Shown piece after piece: positions 26,014 to 55,000 of a stretch of DNA of 64,000 bases. The DNA lies in assembly GCF_037042905.1 (NCBI RefSeq), contig NC_087251.1, positions 45,261,373-45,325,372 of the forward strand, written 5' to 3'. Numbering within the stretch: the first letter of the stretch is position 1; the number at the start of each line of letters is the position of its first letter. Source of the DNA: Lytechinus pictus. Lineage: Eukaryota; Echinodermata; Echinoidea; Temnopleuroida; Toxopneustidae. Made by a program: the position numbers and the translations under genes. Under the pieces are notes generated by a model. The model saw only the letters and a program-made list of their open reading frames with translations, was not told the origin of the DNA and did not search any database.

Positions 26014-27435
26014 ATGATTTATTGGCATTATGCTACCATATGCCACTGTATATTGGCCATCAATATTTCCAGTGTATATGCCACTTTTGACAATTTAAAT
26101 GTAAATATTTATCTATTTAAATGATAGAGAATTTAAATGATGTTCCTTTCAAGTTGTACTGAAAACTAGATATGATGATTTGTCATTACTACGAATCTGG
26201 TGTAAATAAAGCATGGCAAAATTGGTGTCGTGTTCTTTGTTGTAGGCAACATTTAATATTGCTTTTGATGTTAATACCGTAATTTAATAGAATAAGTTTT
26301 TATTGGTAAAAGTCAGCAATGGCATAAATCATTGTGATTATAATTATATGAATTCATAGTAGATTGCAAAGAAGATCTTGTCCCTCTGATAAGTCAATGA
26401 AAAGTGAAATGTTTCTTGGCGATGATGTGAAAATCAGTTCGTATTTCAAAACGGTCATCAAAGACTGTTGAATGACAGCGAAAATATTTTCAAAGGAGCA
26501 CAAGGAATGAAGGCAAATATGTGTAAATATATGATCGTTATATCAACTGGCAGAAAATGATTCTATTCTATGTGTAATAAACATGAATGTAAATATAATA
26601 TGATATGTGCTTTGGCGATGTAATATAGCCTTCTCAATGCAAATAAATGTAAATGTAATATTTAGCAACAACAATTATGATTTTAGAAGTTTCCATTATA
26701 CTGAAGTACCGGTAGCAAAAATGTGAGCTAAAAGATAAATTTGTCTATAAATTATGATTTATATCTCATAATATATATATACATAATAGGATAGTGAAAT
26801 TTTCATAGCTGAATGGTTTGAAATACGTAGGGAATACTGCATGGTTCTCCGATTTTCCTTGACTGCAATATATACTTGAATTCACGAAATAAAGAAACAT
26901 TATTGCTGAAAAAAGTGAAGTCAGTGCTTCTGCTTTATTAATTGTAACTGGAACAGGAGTGGATATAGATATAATGAGAGGATGGGAGAAGGGATTCGAA
27001 TTAAAGAAAGAAATGAAAAGAGAAAGAATGATGTGATATTCAGATTATACTGTATAAGAGAAAGCGAAAGGATAGAAACATAGATACAGGGAAAGAAAAA
27101 GATAAATGTAGAGAGGGAGGGAAGGGAAGGGTAGGGGGTGAGAGGGGAAGATATTTATAAATAACAGATATAGAGAGATGATGCGGGGGAGAGATCATGA
27201 ACAAAAACATGAGAATAAAGAAGGAAACGTCATCAAGTTCAATAGACAACTGATGGGCATTTTGTGCTTTTAGAAGAAGAAGAACAACATTATAAAAACA
27301 AAACGACTGATATGATGTGGTGGGGGACGTGTAAACAAACATGTTGGTATATAAGAAAAGAAACTAATGAATTCATTAATAGACTAAGACAAAACTACAC
27401 TTTTAAAATAAATCAACCATAATTGACTAGACCAG
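26014..27435. other. spacer, nothing recognised
   Basis: AT-rich. A GA-rich stretch at about 26940-27260 produces a spurious 100-codon minus frame. Confidence 0.4.
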
Positions 27436-27575
27436 TAATCAGCTGGGTGCAACTGACATGTCTAGTCACATTTCTGACATATAATTATTCTGGTCAGAAA
27501 TAACTCTGTTCTAGTAAAATACGACTAGAAAATAGTCAAATATGACTAGAATAACAGTTGCACCCAGCTGACTCT
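27436..27575. mobile_element. small palindromic element upstream of the tRNA
   Basis: CAGCTGGGTGCAACTG (27440-27455) and its exact inverse (27555-27570) enclose repeated TCTAGTCA-like words that are themselves partly inverse. Confidence 0.55.
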
Positions 27576-27624
27576 ATTAACTAGTCATTTTGACTGATTT
27601 GTACTTAGAGTGTACATAATAGCA

Positions 27625-27697
27625 GCCTCGTTGGCGCAGTAGGCAGCGCGTCAGTATCATAATCTGAAGGTCGTGAGTTCGAACCTCACACGGGGCA
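27625..27697 (+). tRNA. elongator tRNA-Met (CAT)
   Basis: 73 nt. The acceptor stem GCCTCGT pairs with ACGGGGC (one G:U-type position), leaving discriminator A. It has D-arm/A-box TGGCGCAGTAGG, anticodon CAT at 27658-27660 in loop ATCATAA, variable loop AGGTC, and T-arm/B-box GTGAGTTCGAACCTCAC. A T-run at about 27704-27708 suits Pol III termination. Overall it matches the conserved metazoan elongator Met tRNA rather than initiator. One slightly unusual loop base (A at position 32) is the only deviation I see. Confidence 0.92.
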
Positions 27698-27799
27698 GGT
27701 TGCATTTTTGTTTTCATCAGTGAGGGAGTGTGGGGTGTTTGGGCGTGTGCGCGCGTGTGTGTGATTTGGCTCTAACGTATTTGTTTTTTCGCACCGCGA

Positions 27800-28100
27800 C
27801 GCACGACGCTTTCAACAACATAGACATTGTATTGTCAAATGCCCCTCATGACAATGAACAACCAAGACGTCTTTGTCGAAAATTGGCGAATCAGAACAGC
27901 ACTTTCGTTCAAGACTGGACAAACGACATCATTTGCCACTTTCGTCAGCTCCGAAACTCAGGACGAACTGCTTTTCCGGTTCACAAATATTCGACAAAGT
28001 CCTCCCAGCTGTTATTGTCATTTGATGGCAATTTCAATACATTTACTGTGTTCTTGAATTCATTCTGCACCGTAGTGCAATACTTCGCTACTGTTCACTC
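27800..28100 (+). repeat. dispersed repeat family, copy B
   Basis: Collinear with copy A (22716-23010). Shared words include CATTGTATTGTCAA, ACAACCAAGACGTCTTTGTC, CTGGACAAACGACATC and ACTGTGTTCTTGAATTC. It begins about 100 bp after the tRNA gene. Confidence 0.7.
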
Positions 28101-29525
28101 ATTCATTTCATTCGAATTAAACACGTTATTCAAGCAATCTGCTTATAATGACAATCCTTCTCCTGCAAACTGTAAATGTTAAATTTTCTTTGTTGGTAGT
28201 AGATCATACTTGTTTAGAATGACTTTTTAATTTCTTTTTCTTTTTTCTTTATGATTCATACCAAAATCAATTACCGATATATTATGTTTGTTACGTAATG
28301 AAAATTGTACTGTCAAATCAAATAGATTAATACACGTTCATGAAATGGAACATCCACAACTTTTCTTGTAGAAATAACCTAATAAAGCAAATAAAATGTA
28401 TAAAAAAAAGATTTCCGCGGTACCATTCCCGTAATTAATTCTTAATTAAATCAAATTAAGTCAAATTAAGTCAAAAGAAGTACCATACCATTCGTACGTG
28501 ACTTAACATTGGAAATAACACCGCTATGTATGGACTCCCGTTGCGATGAAATTACATGATTAGGGCCTCTGTTACAATATCTCCCACTGAGCAACACATA
28601 TCGTGTCACATCCACATAAAACTAACTGTGCGACTTGAGTGGTATATAATGTACCATCATTGACTGAATTAATGGAGACTGACTTTGCCAACTTATATTT
28701 GGAAGACGACCAATTATAGGAGGCTACAGTATTGAAAGGTAGGGGGAGCTGGTTAGGATAATCTTGCAAGAGTTATGAACACGTGAATATTCACTGTTAT
28801 GCGGTTACAGCTCGAACGATTCGCTTCAGTTGATGTTTTCTCAACCTTCTCCTCCTCCTTTTATTCCCGATTGCAGCATTTCTTATGTCTTCTCTCCTCC
28901 ATAATTACACTTCTTTCCCTCTACCTATCATATAGTATTGTTGGAATTAACTAGGCAATGTATTACACGAAGTGAGAATGATATGGAAGTAAAGGGATAG
29001 TAATTATTGAAAAAAATAATACTCCATCGTCCAGAAGTTTGAAACTCTAGTCTAGGATTACCTATTGGGACAAATAATGTCTTCATTTAAAACATACCTC
29101 TTTGATCAAATACATATGATTCAACTGAACACTGTGTTTCTCCTCGATTGTGAAGAACTCTCTCTTTTATCATTCTCATTTAATCACTAGGGTATAGGTA
29201 AGGGGGGAGGGTCGCTTGACCCCTAAGTCAAAATCTATGTATATGAAAAATTGAAACTTATTTTCACACATCTGTCATATCTCATCATCATCTCTGATCA
29301 CAGCAACTGTGTCCCCACCACTTCAACCACCCCATCACTGCAACCACCCCACCACTCCAAACACACACAACCACACCCCTCCCCCAATCATCTTCTTATT
29401 CCATGACAAAGAGCATTCCATCTTCTCCCTTGCAAGCTCCATCCAGGGTATCACCTATCGAGCAATTCACACACTCTATCTACCAGTCACGTTCCAAGGA
29501 GCTAATCTCTCACCTTCCACTGGGA
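28101..29525. other. spacer, nothing recognised
   Basis: AT-rich. No supported gene. A Pro/His-rich frame begins at 29309 in CCACC-rich DNA and looks like chance. Confidence 0.4.
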
Positions 29526-30440
29526 AAACACATGATGGATATCAAAACAAATATCCCACCCACCTTCTGACTGATGCCCCACCCACCCTCTGACTGAAGC
29601 CCCCCCCCCCCCTCTGACTCACCTAAAGCAAAACTAGTAAAATATCATCATAGCAATGGCTGCATTATTAATAAAAGAATATTTTTATTGGAGAAGTACA
29701 TGATGGAAGTCAAAACAAATGCCCCACCGACTTTCTGACTGACCCCCCCCCCCCCTTCTCACTCAACGAAAATCAAAACCAACTGAAATTTTATCCTTTT
29801 GATGGCTGCATTATAAAGTAATATTGGGGAAAATATTTAATGGAAATAATGGATATCAACACAAATACCCCACCCACCTTCTGACTGATGCCCCACCCAC
29901 CCTCTGACTGAAGCCCCCCCCCCCTCCCTTCTGACTCACCTATAACAAAACTAGTAAAATATCATCATAGCAATGGCTGCATTATTAATAAAGGAATATT
30001 TTTATTGGAGAAGCACATGATGGAAGTCAAAACAAATGCCCCACCCACTTTCTGACTGACCCCCCCCCCCCCCCTTCTCACTCAACGAAAATCAAAACCA
30101 ACTGAAATTTTATATTTTTTATGGCTGCATTATAAAGTAATATTGGGGAAAACGCTTAATGGAAATAATGGATATCAACACAAATACCCCACGCACCTTC
30201 TGACTGATGCCCCACCTACCCTCTGACTGAAGCTCCCCCCTTCCTTCTGACTCACCTAAAACAAAACTAGCGAATTATCATCTTATCAATGGTCGGATTA
30301 TCAAGGAATGGTATTTCTATTGGGGGAAACGCATGATGAAAGTCGAAACAAATTCCCCACCCACTTTCTGACTGATCTCCCTCCCTTCTCACTCAACCAG
30401 AAATAAAACCAAAACAAATATATAAAAAAGTGCCCCACCT
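29526..30440. repeat. tandem array, ~320-bp unit with poly-C blocks
   Basis: GGATATCAA(A/C)ACAAAT(A/T)(C/T)CC followed by CACCTTCTGACTGATGCC recurs at about 29536, 29850 and 30169. Each unit holds two related halves, CTTCTGACTGATGCCCCACC and TTTCTGACTGACCCC, with runs of 8-14 C. The third unit is diverged. Reads through this region would be unstable in length. Confidence 0.85.
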
Positions 30441-30779
30441 TCCCTCCAAATGACCCCCTCTCCCTACTTACTCGACTAAAATAGTATTAAATGAAACATC
30501 TTTTCAATTGCCTATCATTTTTATTGACACAAATTATGAAAATATTAATACACGTATAGTTAAATGAGCAAAGAGTCAATAATGGGACTTTCATGGAACA
30601 TGTTTATGCATGAGGAAACTGCACCCCTCCCTCTTGATTTTTTTTTAAGAACAGAAAAAAGAAAGAAAATTAAAAATGGAGAGGACAATGAATAAAGAAA
30701 AGTATCTAAAAGAGAGGTCTGGATCAGTTTATCTATTATAACTCTATTATTCAATTGAGAGAAAAAATGATGTCACATT
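30441..30779. other. spacer, nothing recognised
   Basis: No supported feature. Confidence 0.4.
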
Positions 30780-31170
30780 TAGGTCGGTTTATTTCCAATT
30801 GTACTATCATTTGGTCTACCATCAGTTCGTCCAAAGGTCTAATTGCCAATTCATCCACTCACCATTTCGTCTAAAAACCAGTTGGTCCAATAGCCATTTA
30901 GTCCATATACCATTTGGTCTAATTGGACTAGTGTTCATTGTGCAAAATGAATGAAAATGAAATGGATATTAGACCAACTGGCTATCAGACGAAATGGTCA
31001 TAGATGAAATGGTGATTAGATGAAGTGATTGAACATTGAACCAAATGTTTATTGGACCAAATGGTTGTTAGAAGAAATGTTGGACGGAATGGCATGAGAC
31101 TTGATGAAAGTCGACCATGTGGTGAGTGGACGAGTTGGCAGTATACGAATTGGCAATTTACCTTAAGGAC
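30780..31170. repeat. large imperfect palindrome of TTGGTCTAAT-type words
   Basis: The left half repeats words like CCATTTGGTCTAATTG and TTGGTCCAATAGCC. The right half carries their inverses (AGACCAACTGGCTAT, TTGGACCAAATGG, CGAATTGGCAATT). Related words recur at 40170-40265 and 63890-63920. Confidence 0.65.
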
Positions 31171-31230
31171 TTGTCTTTCCTCCTTCCCTTCCTATGAAAG
31201 TACCCTAGTGTCATCCCTTGGTTTAAGAAA

Positions 31231-31529
31231 TGTAATAATAATAATCATACTTGCTTATATAGCGCTGAACACTTACTTTATCACCAGTCTCTAAGCACTC
31301 TACAGTAATGCAGGATAATTACCCTGGCTTTAGCAGAGCAGCTGTTACGTACACAGCATTTCAAGGAATAAATTCCTACCAGGTACCCATTCATCTCACC
31401 TAGGTTGAGTGCACACCAATGTGAGTAAATTTCTTAATGAAGGAAAACACGCCACGGCTTAGAATCGAACCCACGTCCCTCAGATTGAAAGACGAGAGTC
31501 ATAACCACTAGACAACGACACCCCCACCT
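31231..31529 (-). mobile_element. tRNA-derived SINE
   Basis: On the minus strand, a Pol III-like head with A box (GTTGTCTAGTGGTTATGACT) and B box (GGGTTCGATTC) is followed by a body with GGTACCTGGTAGGAATT. The end AGCGCTATATAAGCAAGTAT leads into an ATT-type tail. The body matches the SINEs at 34059, 38368 and 40936. Confidence 0.85.
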
Positions 31530-33683
31530 AAGCCTCAAATTGAAATTTAATTCTTACCAATAGAATGGAAAACAAAGAAATAAATGAAGACAATATCAAA
31601 ACAACTCAAATTTTTGAAATATCATCTGACTTCGACAAGTCAAAATGACTTTGCAATTTAAGAGGCAATAATCCCAATGTATGCATCCATGATCTGAAGG
31701 AAAAAAAATGACCTAAGTATATGGGTTTACATCAATCCAGAGGCCTGCCTGGTGATAATATTTGATCACAGAAATATTTCAAACATCTCCATTGTCATTC
31801 CAATGCTGGTTTCGATCCTCCATGATCAGACAAGCTACAGATTAATATAATTGAAACATTCATGTATGGCTTCCTCCTCATAAAGCCTGTGTCAAAGTTT
31901 AAAACACACATACTATTCTGGTATCATGAAAACATATCCAAGAATAAAACGACAAGAAGTCATACTACAATGTTGAAGGTATATATTTTTTTAATTCTGT
32001 GAATAATATATGCATAGCTTTAATAAAAATACAAACAAATAGTACTTTATACAGCTGTATCCATTACAGTTGAACACAAACATAATAACAATAATTTGCA
32101 TAAGCAAATCTTCCAACTTTATCATGTATCTTTTATTTCATGTAATACAAACAATCTTCATTCGCTTAAACCAGTAGCCTAATGAAGTCTGATAAGGTCT
32201 AATTCTTTGTATCAGATTCTTCAACAATGCCTTTACTGACAGTCATAAATGACACTAATTATTTTCTTGTGAAGACCAAACTTGGAAAACATCTCTATAC
32301 TCAACAACTTTTAAAACAAAGTTAAAGTAATAAATGGAGTTAAACAATCATGATACACAAGGCTTGCAAATATAACATTATGCTCTAGTTTGGATAATAA
32401 CATTGTTTATGGTATAAGAGTATTAAACCTTCCAACATGCATCATATAATTCTTTAGATATTTGACTAACTTCTAAAGTAGAATCTGTTCCTAAAGACAA
32501 CAAAAATAGTATCTGAAGTGGAAAAAGTACCAAGTACAGAATAGAGTATGATTACGAGAGAAACCATCTTTTAGGGAAGCAGCCAATGTTAGACCAAATC
32601 CTCATACACATCAATCATCTCGAGAGAGTATAATTTTAACAGGGAAGTGGGAAGAAAAGAGGGGTCTCCGCTTCCCAGTAATATTTAATTTACACATGAC
32701 ATGCATTGGCAAATGGAACAAAATAAACAAATTACATAAAGGAAACATTTTTATTTTAATGGGAAATATTGCACTTTTAAGGGGAGATTCTTTTTAATTC
32801 ATAGTGATCCAGTAAAGCCACCTAGCATTAATAATTATCAGTACTATATATATGTTCTGTGCAATTATCGAGAGTTTACTCAATGCATGTGGGGATACCT
32901 CAATGCGAAGTATGAATACTTGTCTTAATTTCAATACGGCATTGCATTGAAACAGACATTTACATCACGCAATCTTATAAAAGACTTCAACCAAGCAATT
33001 ATTAGATGTCTGTCTCATATGAGCAGGGGAGGGGTGAGGGTTAGAAAACTTTTTATGTACCAGTGTCGTCGCGCCTTGATGCTCGGCCTCGGCCTTACAG
33101 CACCATCTCAAGGCCAAGTTTTTTTGTCATATTTTAATATTGTGTCTAAATCTATCACAAAATTTGATTTTGTATTACATGTACAAAGGTAAACAATTTT
33201 GCTCGCTCAGTTTACTCGCTCACAGCTTTTACAAATTTTCCCATGTATGCCATGCCTCCCGCCTATTAAGTTGTTGGCTCATTTTCCTGTATATTTAGGG
33301 AATTTTTAGGGAAATATGTTGTATATACAATAAAATATACACCAGTAGGCCTACAAGTTGAAAAAAAAAGTCCAAAATTTTCCTTTCCAGTTTCTTCTGG
33401 GATTACATTAAAATCCAATGTCAGTGGAGAAGAGTGGGTATGGTGGGGGGGGGGGGACTGCATAGACAGTTATGACAATCTCAGGCATTTCATCAACATT
33501 TGTCTTCTGAAAAGTTATCAGATCAGATAACTTTCCTTGATTTTGATTGGATGAGAAGCACAGGAGTCTGACAGTTACTATGGTAACCGTCGGATAGGAT
33601 ATGAAGATGTTTTTTCAATGAGCAGATGCCAAGTGGAGCCCTTCACGTATCAAGGTTAATTCATTATGAAACATTGATGATAA
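31530..33683. other. spacer; may hold the missing BABAM2 terminal exon
   Basis: No convincing gene. On the minus strand a strong acceptor (TTTTTTTTCCTTCAG, exon start 31693) could serve a terminal exon, but the resulting tail does not resemble the known BABAM2 C-terminus. Confidence 0.35.
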
Positions 33684-33890
33684 CCGGTGTGTTGGCTCAG
33701 TTGGTAGAGCATCCGTCTCACAACCGGGAGGTTGGGAGTTCAAACCACGGCCGTGCCAGACCAAAAAGATGTTTTAAAAGATGGGAGTTTCTGCTACCCT
33801 GTTCGGCGTTCAACGATTGAGGGGATGGAGCAACGTCAATCTAGTGCTACACAGTGGCTGCCGGGCCCACGATCAATTGGGCAAACTGAA
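33684..33890 (+). mobile_element. tRNA-derived SINE
   Basis: The head GTTGGCTCAGTTGGTAGAGC (A box) and GGGAGTTCAAACC (B box) resemble a tRNA with CAC at the anticodon position, but folding is broken. The body GATGGAGCAACGTCAAT-CTAGTGCTACACAGTGG follows. A different SINE family from the neighbours. Confidence 0.8.
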
Positions 33891-34058
33891 AATTTTGAGT
33901 ATTTCTGTTTCAGATTTCTATTTTGAACAATAACATATGGATTTTCATTTTTTTTCATTAAAACAGTTGATGAATCCTTGAGTAATCCTCTATTGAGTGC
34001 CCCTTTTCATCAAAGCCCTCTTGAATTCCTCAACAGACTGTACCAGAACACGTCTGGA

Positions 34059-34420
34059 AGAGCTGTGGTGTAGTGGTTCTGACTTTCGCCTTGTAAACAG
34101 AGGGTCATCTGTTTGAATCCCACTGCGGTCTAGCATCCTTTGGCAAGGCGTTAATCCACACTTTGCCACTCTCGACCCAGATGCTAAATGGGAACCCGGT
34201 AGGATATGAAAGTCATCGTAGCTTGTCCAGTACTGTGTGCGCCTCACCGGCGACTGACTGGAATACTCCCCAGGGAGTGGAGGATGTGCACACATTGTGT
34301 GCGGGAATGACTGATTGAATCCGATGACCGGGGTAATAATATATCTGTGAAGTGCTTAGACACGTCGTTCCGATGTATTAAGCGCTATATAAAAGTGGAA
34401 TATTATCATTATTGATATTC
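34059..34420 (+). mobile_element. tRNA-derived SINE, nearly full length
   Basis: The head has TGGTGTAGTGGTTCTGAC (A box) and ATCTGTTTGAATCCC (B box). The body includes AAATGGGAACCCGGTAGGAT. It ends TTAAGCGCTATATAAAAG and an ATT-rich tail, the shared 3' end with the family's partner LINE being likely but not shown. Confidence 0.85.
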
Positions 34421-34429
34421 ATCTACGAA

Positions 34430-34500
34430 AGAATACATGGTGTACCGTGAACCACTCCACTCTTCTTCTTCACCATGGAAACCTTCAGAAGTTACATAAA
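34430..34500 (+). repeat. fragment shared with 41595-41665
   Basis: ACATGGTGTACCGTGAACCA then TTCTTCTTCACCATGGAAAC matches the fragment downstream of the hairpin at 41.5 kb, probably the same retroelement end. Confidence 0.55.
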
Positions 34501-34990
34501 GTATCTACCAAATGGTGCAGCTCTCTTATATAGTCCTAAATACATTGTTTATTGGGGGAAGTTACATCAAGTAAAGCGTCCGCTTGTCACCGATGATCTC
34601 TTAAAATCCTGGACGTACTGCTCCATGAACACTCTGTATGAAGGATAATATGAACGATACAAAACCTTATACCACAAAAATTGATTTCATTCAAATCAAA
34701 ATCCAAAATCCAAATTCTAAACTTAAAAGACTGAATTTGAAAGGATATTGGAAATGAATGTAAAAGCATTCAATTTAAAACAATAATTAGTGTATTTTTT
34801 CAGTCAGTTCCATATAGAATAATCTCATAATAAAGTGATCAATGTTACAGATTTACAAATGTATTCTTGACAGCAAATATACAGAAAGAGATAGAGCTAT
34901 TTTGTGGGAAATCTCATGGGAAAACATTCCTATATAATCACTGAATCACTCCTACACACAAATGGCAGCTTTGTCGCTGAAAGTCTCACA
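34501..34990. other. spacer, nothing recognised
   Basis: No supported feature. Confidence 0.35.
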
Positions 34991-36165
34991 TAGGGACAGT
35001 GATTTTCCATTTTAAAAAAAGGCCTTTCCCGTTTCAGAAAATCTTAAATTCCGTTTCAGCATGTCTGAAAACGGAAATTCCGTATCCCCATAGGTCTATA
35101 CTTTGTGTACATGAAAAACTGATAATTCCGTTTACATGGAAAATCAATACGCATTGAGTAGCGATGTCACAACACTCGCGCTGGTCGAAAACTGTATCTG
35201 CCACTGTACTAACCATGCATTAGAATCCGTTCTAATCGGATCTATACAGGCACACAAAATATTTTGACAAACACATTTAACATGAGTACATCCTAACCTT
35301 TCACATTATTACCATTATTTTACGGTTTAATGAAATTTTATCAATTATTTGGGTTTTTTTACACATCGTTTTGAGTAGTCAACGATTTTCGCCTATTCAA
35401 TCATGGTTTATTTTGTATAAAAACAATACATGTTACACAGCCAGAAGGCTGAAATTAGCATGTGTACAATAAAACATTCACAAGTCATGGATAAAAGCAA
35501 ACAATTACAATTTTCAATGTACATAGATGATAAATAAATTTTTAAGAGCAAGTGTACATAAAAATTCATTGAATATAATAGAATAGAATGGAAAAAGAAA
35601 TACAATATTAAAAAGTGATGAATATTAGACAATTAAAAATTCAAATATCAATTGGATTGAAATGGAGACTAAAACAATGGCAATTATTTGAGTTGATTTC
35701 AAGGGTATGAAAGTAATAATTTATTTAGAATCCGCCATCCTATCCGCCATTTTGGATTTCAAGAGTGTATACCCTACCGCGATAGTGTGCTGTTACATAC
35801 ATCACCGAACGTAGAGGGCAGCAACACACGGCCATGTAGTTAAAATCAAACGATGTGCGCATGTGAATGTTTTCTATACGGCCAGCCCTGCCGGATGGGG
35901 CAAGGGGTACGATCGACTCGAGTGCAGTCACGATGTGTGGATTGTCATGATTGTAGCGAAGTGAAATCATGTTTTGTGGGATTTTGTGGCCAGTTAATAT
36001 TCCTATTTTGTTGAGATTTTAGAGTAACTTCTGTTGCTGTTCTGTGTCTTTTGAGGAAAAATATGTTTTCCGTGATTTTCCGTTTGAAACATCACTTTCC
36101 GTTTCAAAAGGCAGTTTCCGTGAATTCCGTCCGTTTTCCGCGATCGCGGAGAATCACTGTCCCTA
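34991..36165. mobile_element. non-autonomous DNA transposon, 1.2 kb
   Basis: TAGGGACAGTGATTTTCC at the left is inverse to the right end GGAGAATCACTGTCCCTA. Both subterminal regions carry repeated TTTCCGT/ACGGAAA words. No transposase frame is present. The flanks CTCACA and CTCATA suggest an imperfect target duplication. Confidence 0.7.
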
Positions 36166-36367
36166 CTCATACATGCAATATATGAGTACATAAAAAAACT
36201 AGGAGATTTGATTGAGATGGAAACTATGACATCGAAACAATATCTAGCTAGCTACTGAGGGATGATTACAAATCTCTTAGCCCAAAGAAGTCTTGATATT
36301 GTGGTAACTTGCCCCCCCCCTCTGCTGCTATAATTCTAATATATAAGAAAGCTTTGAAAGTTCTTAC

Positions 36368-52056
<15,689 letters not shown>

Positions 52057-55000
52057 TTTTCCTTCCTTTATTCTCTAAAAAGCCAAAGTTTTTGGTAGAT
52101 ACAGATATCCGGATGAGGTAACGTATGGTGTCCCTAAAACATTATTTTCGGTGTCTATATAAACAAACACAGCGTGAATGCTATTTTCTGCTGATTTCAA
52201 CTAAAAAAAAAATTCAGAAAAAATATGTTTTCACAAAACTTTTTCCATGATATCCAAACCAACAATAATATCAAAATTTGCAACCTTAATAGATAGTAGG
52301 CTCTATTAAAGCAGTGACTTGGATATGTTTGTGTCATATTTTTAGAAACCCAATTGGAATTTGTTTTTAAAATCATGGACCCTCAATCAATAATTTTTAC
52401 GTGAAGATACAAATTTTGATATAGTCCTATCCAATATCATAGAGAAAAAATATGTGTGATTGATTATAGTTTTGTTTGTAAAATAATAGGCCCTACCAAC
52501 GGTCATCCGGGGGCCACCATTTACGAATGGATACCATAGGGTTTCGAAAAGCATTCCATGCTCGGAAAATGCACCCCTTCACAGGTATTGGCGTGTGAAA
52601 CCCTACCCACAAGTATTGGGAAGAAAACGGTACCCTTGACAAGTATTCCCTGAATCGACCCAACAATATATTTTAATCACGGACGTCACATCACGGGGAT
52701 CACGGACGTCGGCTTTACCGGCTTTACCTTTTATTTTTGTACCATATCCCACACAGGCGCCTCGCTAAAATCGGACTCTAAACGGGCCCTAAACACGTAG
52801 TGTTGGGGCAAAAAGTAGGCCTACATCCTTTCTTTTAGTCTTTTTATACCCTCGCAGATTGGACAGTAAACATGTAGTTTCCCTAGCGAAATGTATACCC
52901 TTTATATTTTTTCATTATTTTAGTGCTTTTGACACCCATTACGTTACGTCGTGCCCTATCTTGAAAAAGAGATTCTCGGTTTTTTCGGGTTTTTTTGGTC
53001 ACGCATGGTATCCACTCGTCAATGGAAATGCCCCCCCCCCCCCCCCCCCGGATACAAAATTAAAAATGTTGAAGCTAAAGTACTATAGTCTCACAAATAT
53101 TCATTGAAAAGGGGCCTTTTTTATTTCATCAAAACAAAAGCATGACATGCAGCTAGGTTATTGAACATCATTATTTTACTTTTTGGCAGTGATGGGAAAA
53201 ATTAGGGGGCCAGATCATGCGTATGAGGTTTAAAAAGTGTGAGCGAGTAACAAATTTCTGACTTTTTTATGATACAAAATTATATATTTGTGATAGATTT
53301 TGACATATGGTGTAGAAAATTATAATCATATTTCACTCCCGCTTTTTACCTTCTTTTTCCTTTTCTCTATTTCAAAATGGTTGTGATACAATCGGGGCCC
53401 CATGGCCCCATCAAGCTCCGCCCCCTCCCCATCTGTAGTCACATGGTTTCAAAAGCAAGTGGAACTATTACATGGGGGTTAGACTAGGGATGGACAGGGG
53501 GACAAGTCCCCCCCCAAAAAAAAAAAAAAAAAAAATAGGTGAGGGACACGATGCCATGTCCCTCTCCAATATTTTGGAGTCTATTTTTTTTTTTACTGAC
53601 TGACGTAATGTGCGGGAAATTCAAGCCAATCCACAGGTAATTGGCAGATAGTGACATAGTAGAGATGCCTGGGGGTGCACGTGGGGGCGCTTGCCGCCCC
53701 CAATTTTTCGAGACCATGAAAACAAAGAGAAAATGAAAGAAACTGGATAGAGGGTGAAATATGCATGTATACAAAAGTATGGGTATAAAGTATGGGCCTT
53801 ATGTTCTGAATATTATGTCAAAATATATCACAAATAGCCCAGGGGGGGGGGGGCAGTCATTGCTGTATATATGCGTGACAAAAAAACAACGTATTTAAAT
53901 AAGGGATTTTTTTTTCAGTTTTAAACGCGGGCTGCACGTACATTCGTTAAGGGTATCAACTAAACCCAGATTTTCAAGAAAAGGGTGGCTTTAAAAGACT
54001 GTGGTCAATTGTCAATCGCAGGGTCAAACGTATTTAGGGTATGTAGTTTTCCAAAGCTTTTTTTTAAAGACTAGCCAACTGTTTAGGGTATGTTTTTTGT
54101 CCAAGCTTTTTCCCAGAGGTCATATTCTGGCGACAACTTGTTTAGGGGCCAAATTGTGTAAATAAAGCCCACGGAAATATAGGGGTTTATTTTGCACACA
54201 GAAAAAACTCGTTTAGGGGGTGTTTAATTTGGCCCTTTTGGAAATAAAACGGTCACGCATGTGTATAGTCACGTATTGTATTACCGGACACTATTATGAT
54301 TCCGGACGCGCATATTACTGCGTTCTAAAACAAATTCGTACCGTAAGACTTCCGCAATTCAATTTCACAGAGCAATACATAGAACAAGATTGCAAAAACA
54401 AGGCGAAAAATCCAACTTTTACCTAATTATCTCTAAAAATGACAGAAAATGCTTAAAATATCATATAACATAGTTTTGTATTAACAATTGATATATTTTC
54501 TAACGGAAATATGGGCCTGATTTGCCGAATTTCAATCTCGTCCACTCCTTGATCGATCAAATGATGAGGTGTGGTGTATTGTGGGTGATCGTCGACGGCT
54601 AGTTCTCAAGGTACCCGTGCGCGAGGTTTACCGTGAGTAGAGCCGTCGATCGGCAGCGCGTCGATAGAACTTGATGAGCGTCACGATACGAACGCGAGCA
54701 TATTATTATTGGAAAGTGCCATGGAACATGCAGCTAACAAGACAAAATAAAATAAGTTATCAAACACGAATTTATTACCAACATCTGCTCAGATTCGATA
54801 TAAAAAAGCAAATAATACTTAGAATTTACTCATGATATGATATAAGAAGAAAAAAAAAATCACAAAAATTTGTTCTTACATCATTATAATCAAGGATATC
54901 TTTACCCGTCCGGCGCGCGTCCGGAATCATGATGTAATTTGTCGCGCACGAAAATAATTGTTTTTCGTGGAGGGGTATGCGGCAAGTGCGATGCAAAGAA

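Noticed and set aside
29309-29593. Pro/His-rich 94-codon frame
   Set aside because: CCACC-rich low-complexity DNA running into the tandem array; no splice or domain support.
31600-31693. Possible BABAM2 terminal exon behind a strong acceptor
   Set aside because: In the required phase it gives a 28-residue tail (ending DDISKI) unlike the conserved C-terminus; kept only as a candidate.
33684-33760. tRNA-like sequence with CAC at the anticodon position
   Set aside because: A and B boxes are present but stems do not pair and a SINE body follows; it is a SINE head.
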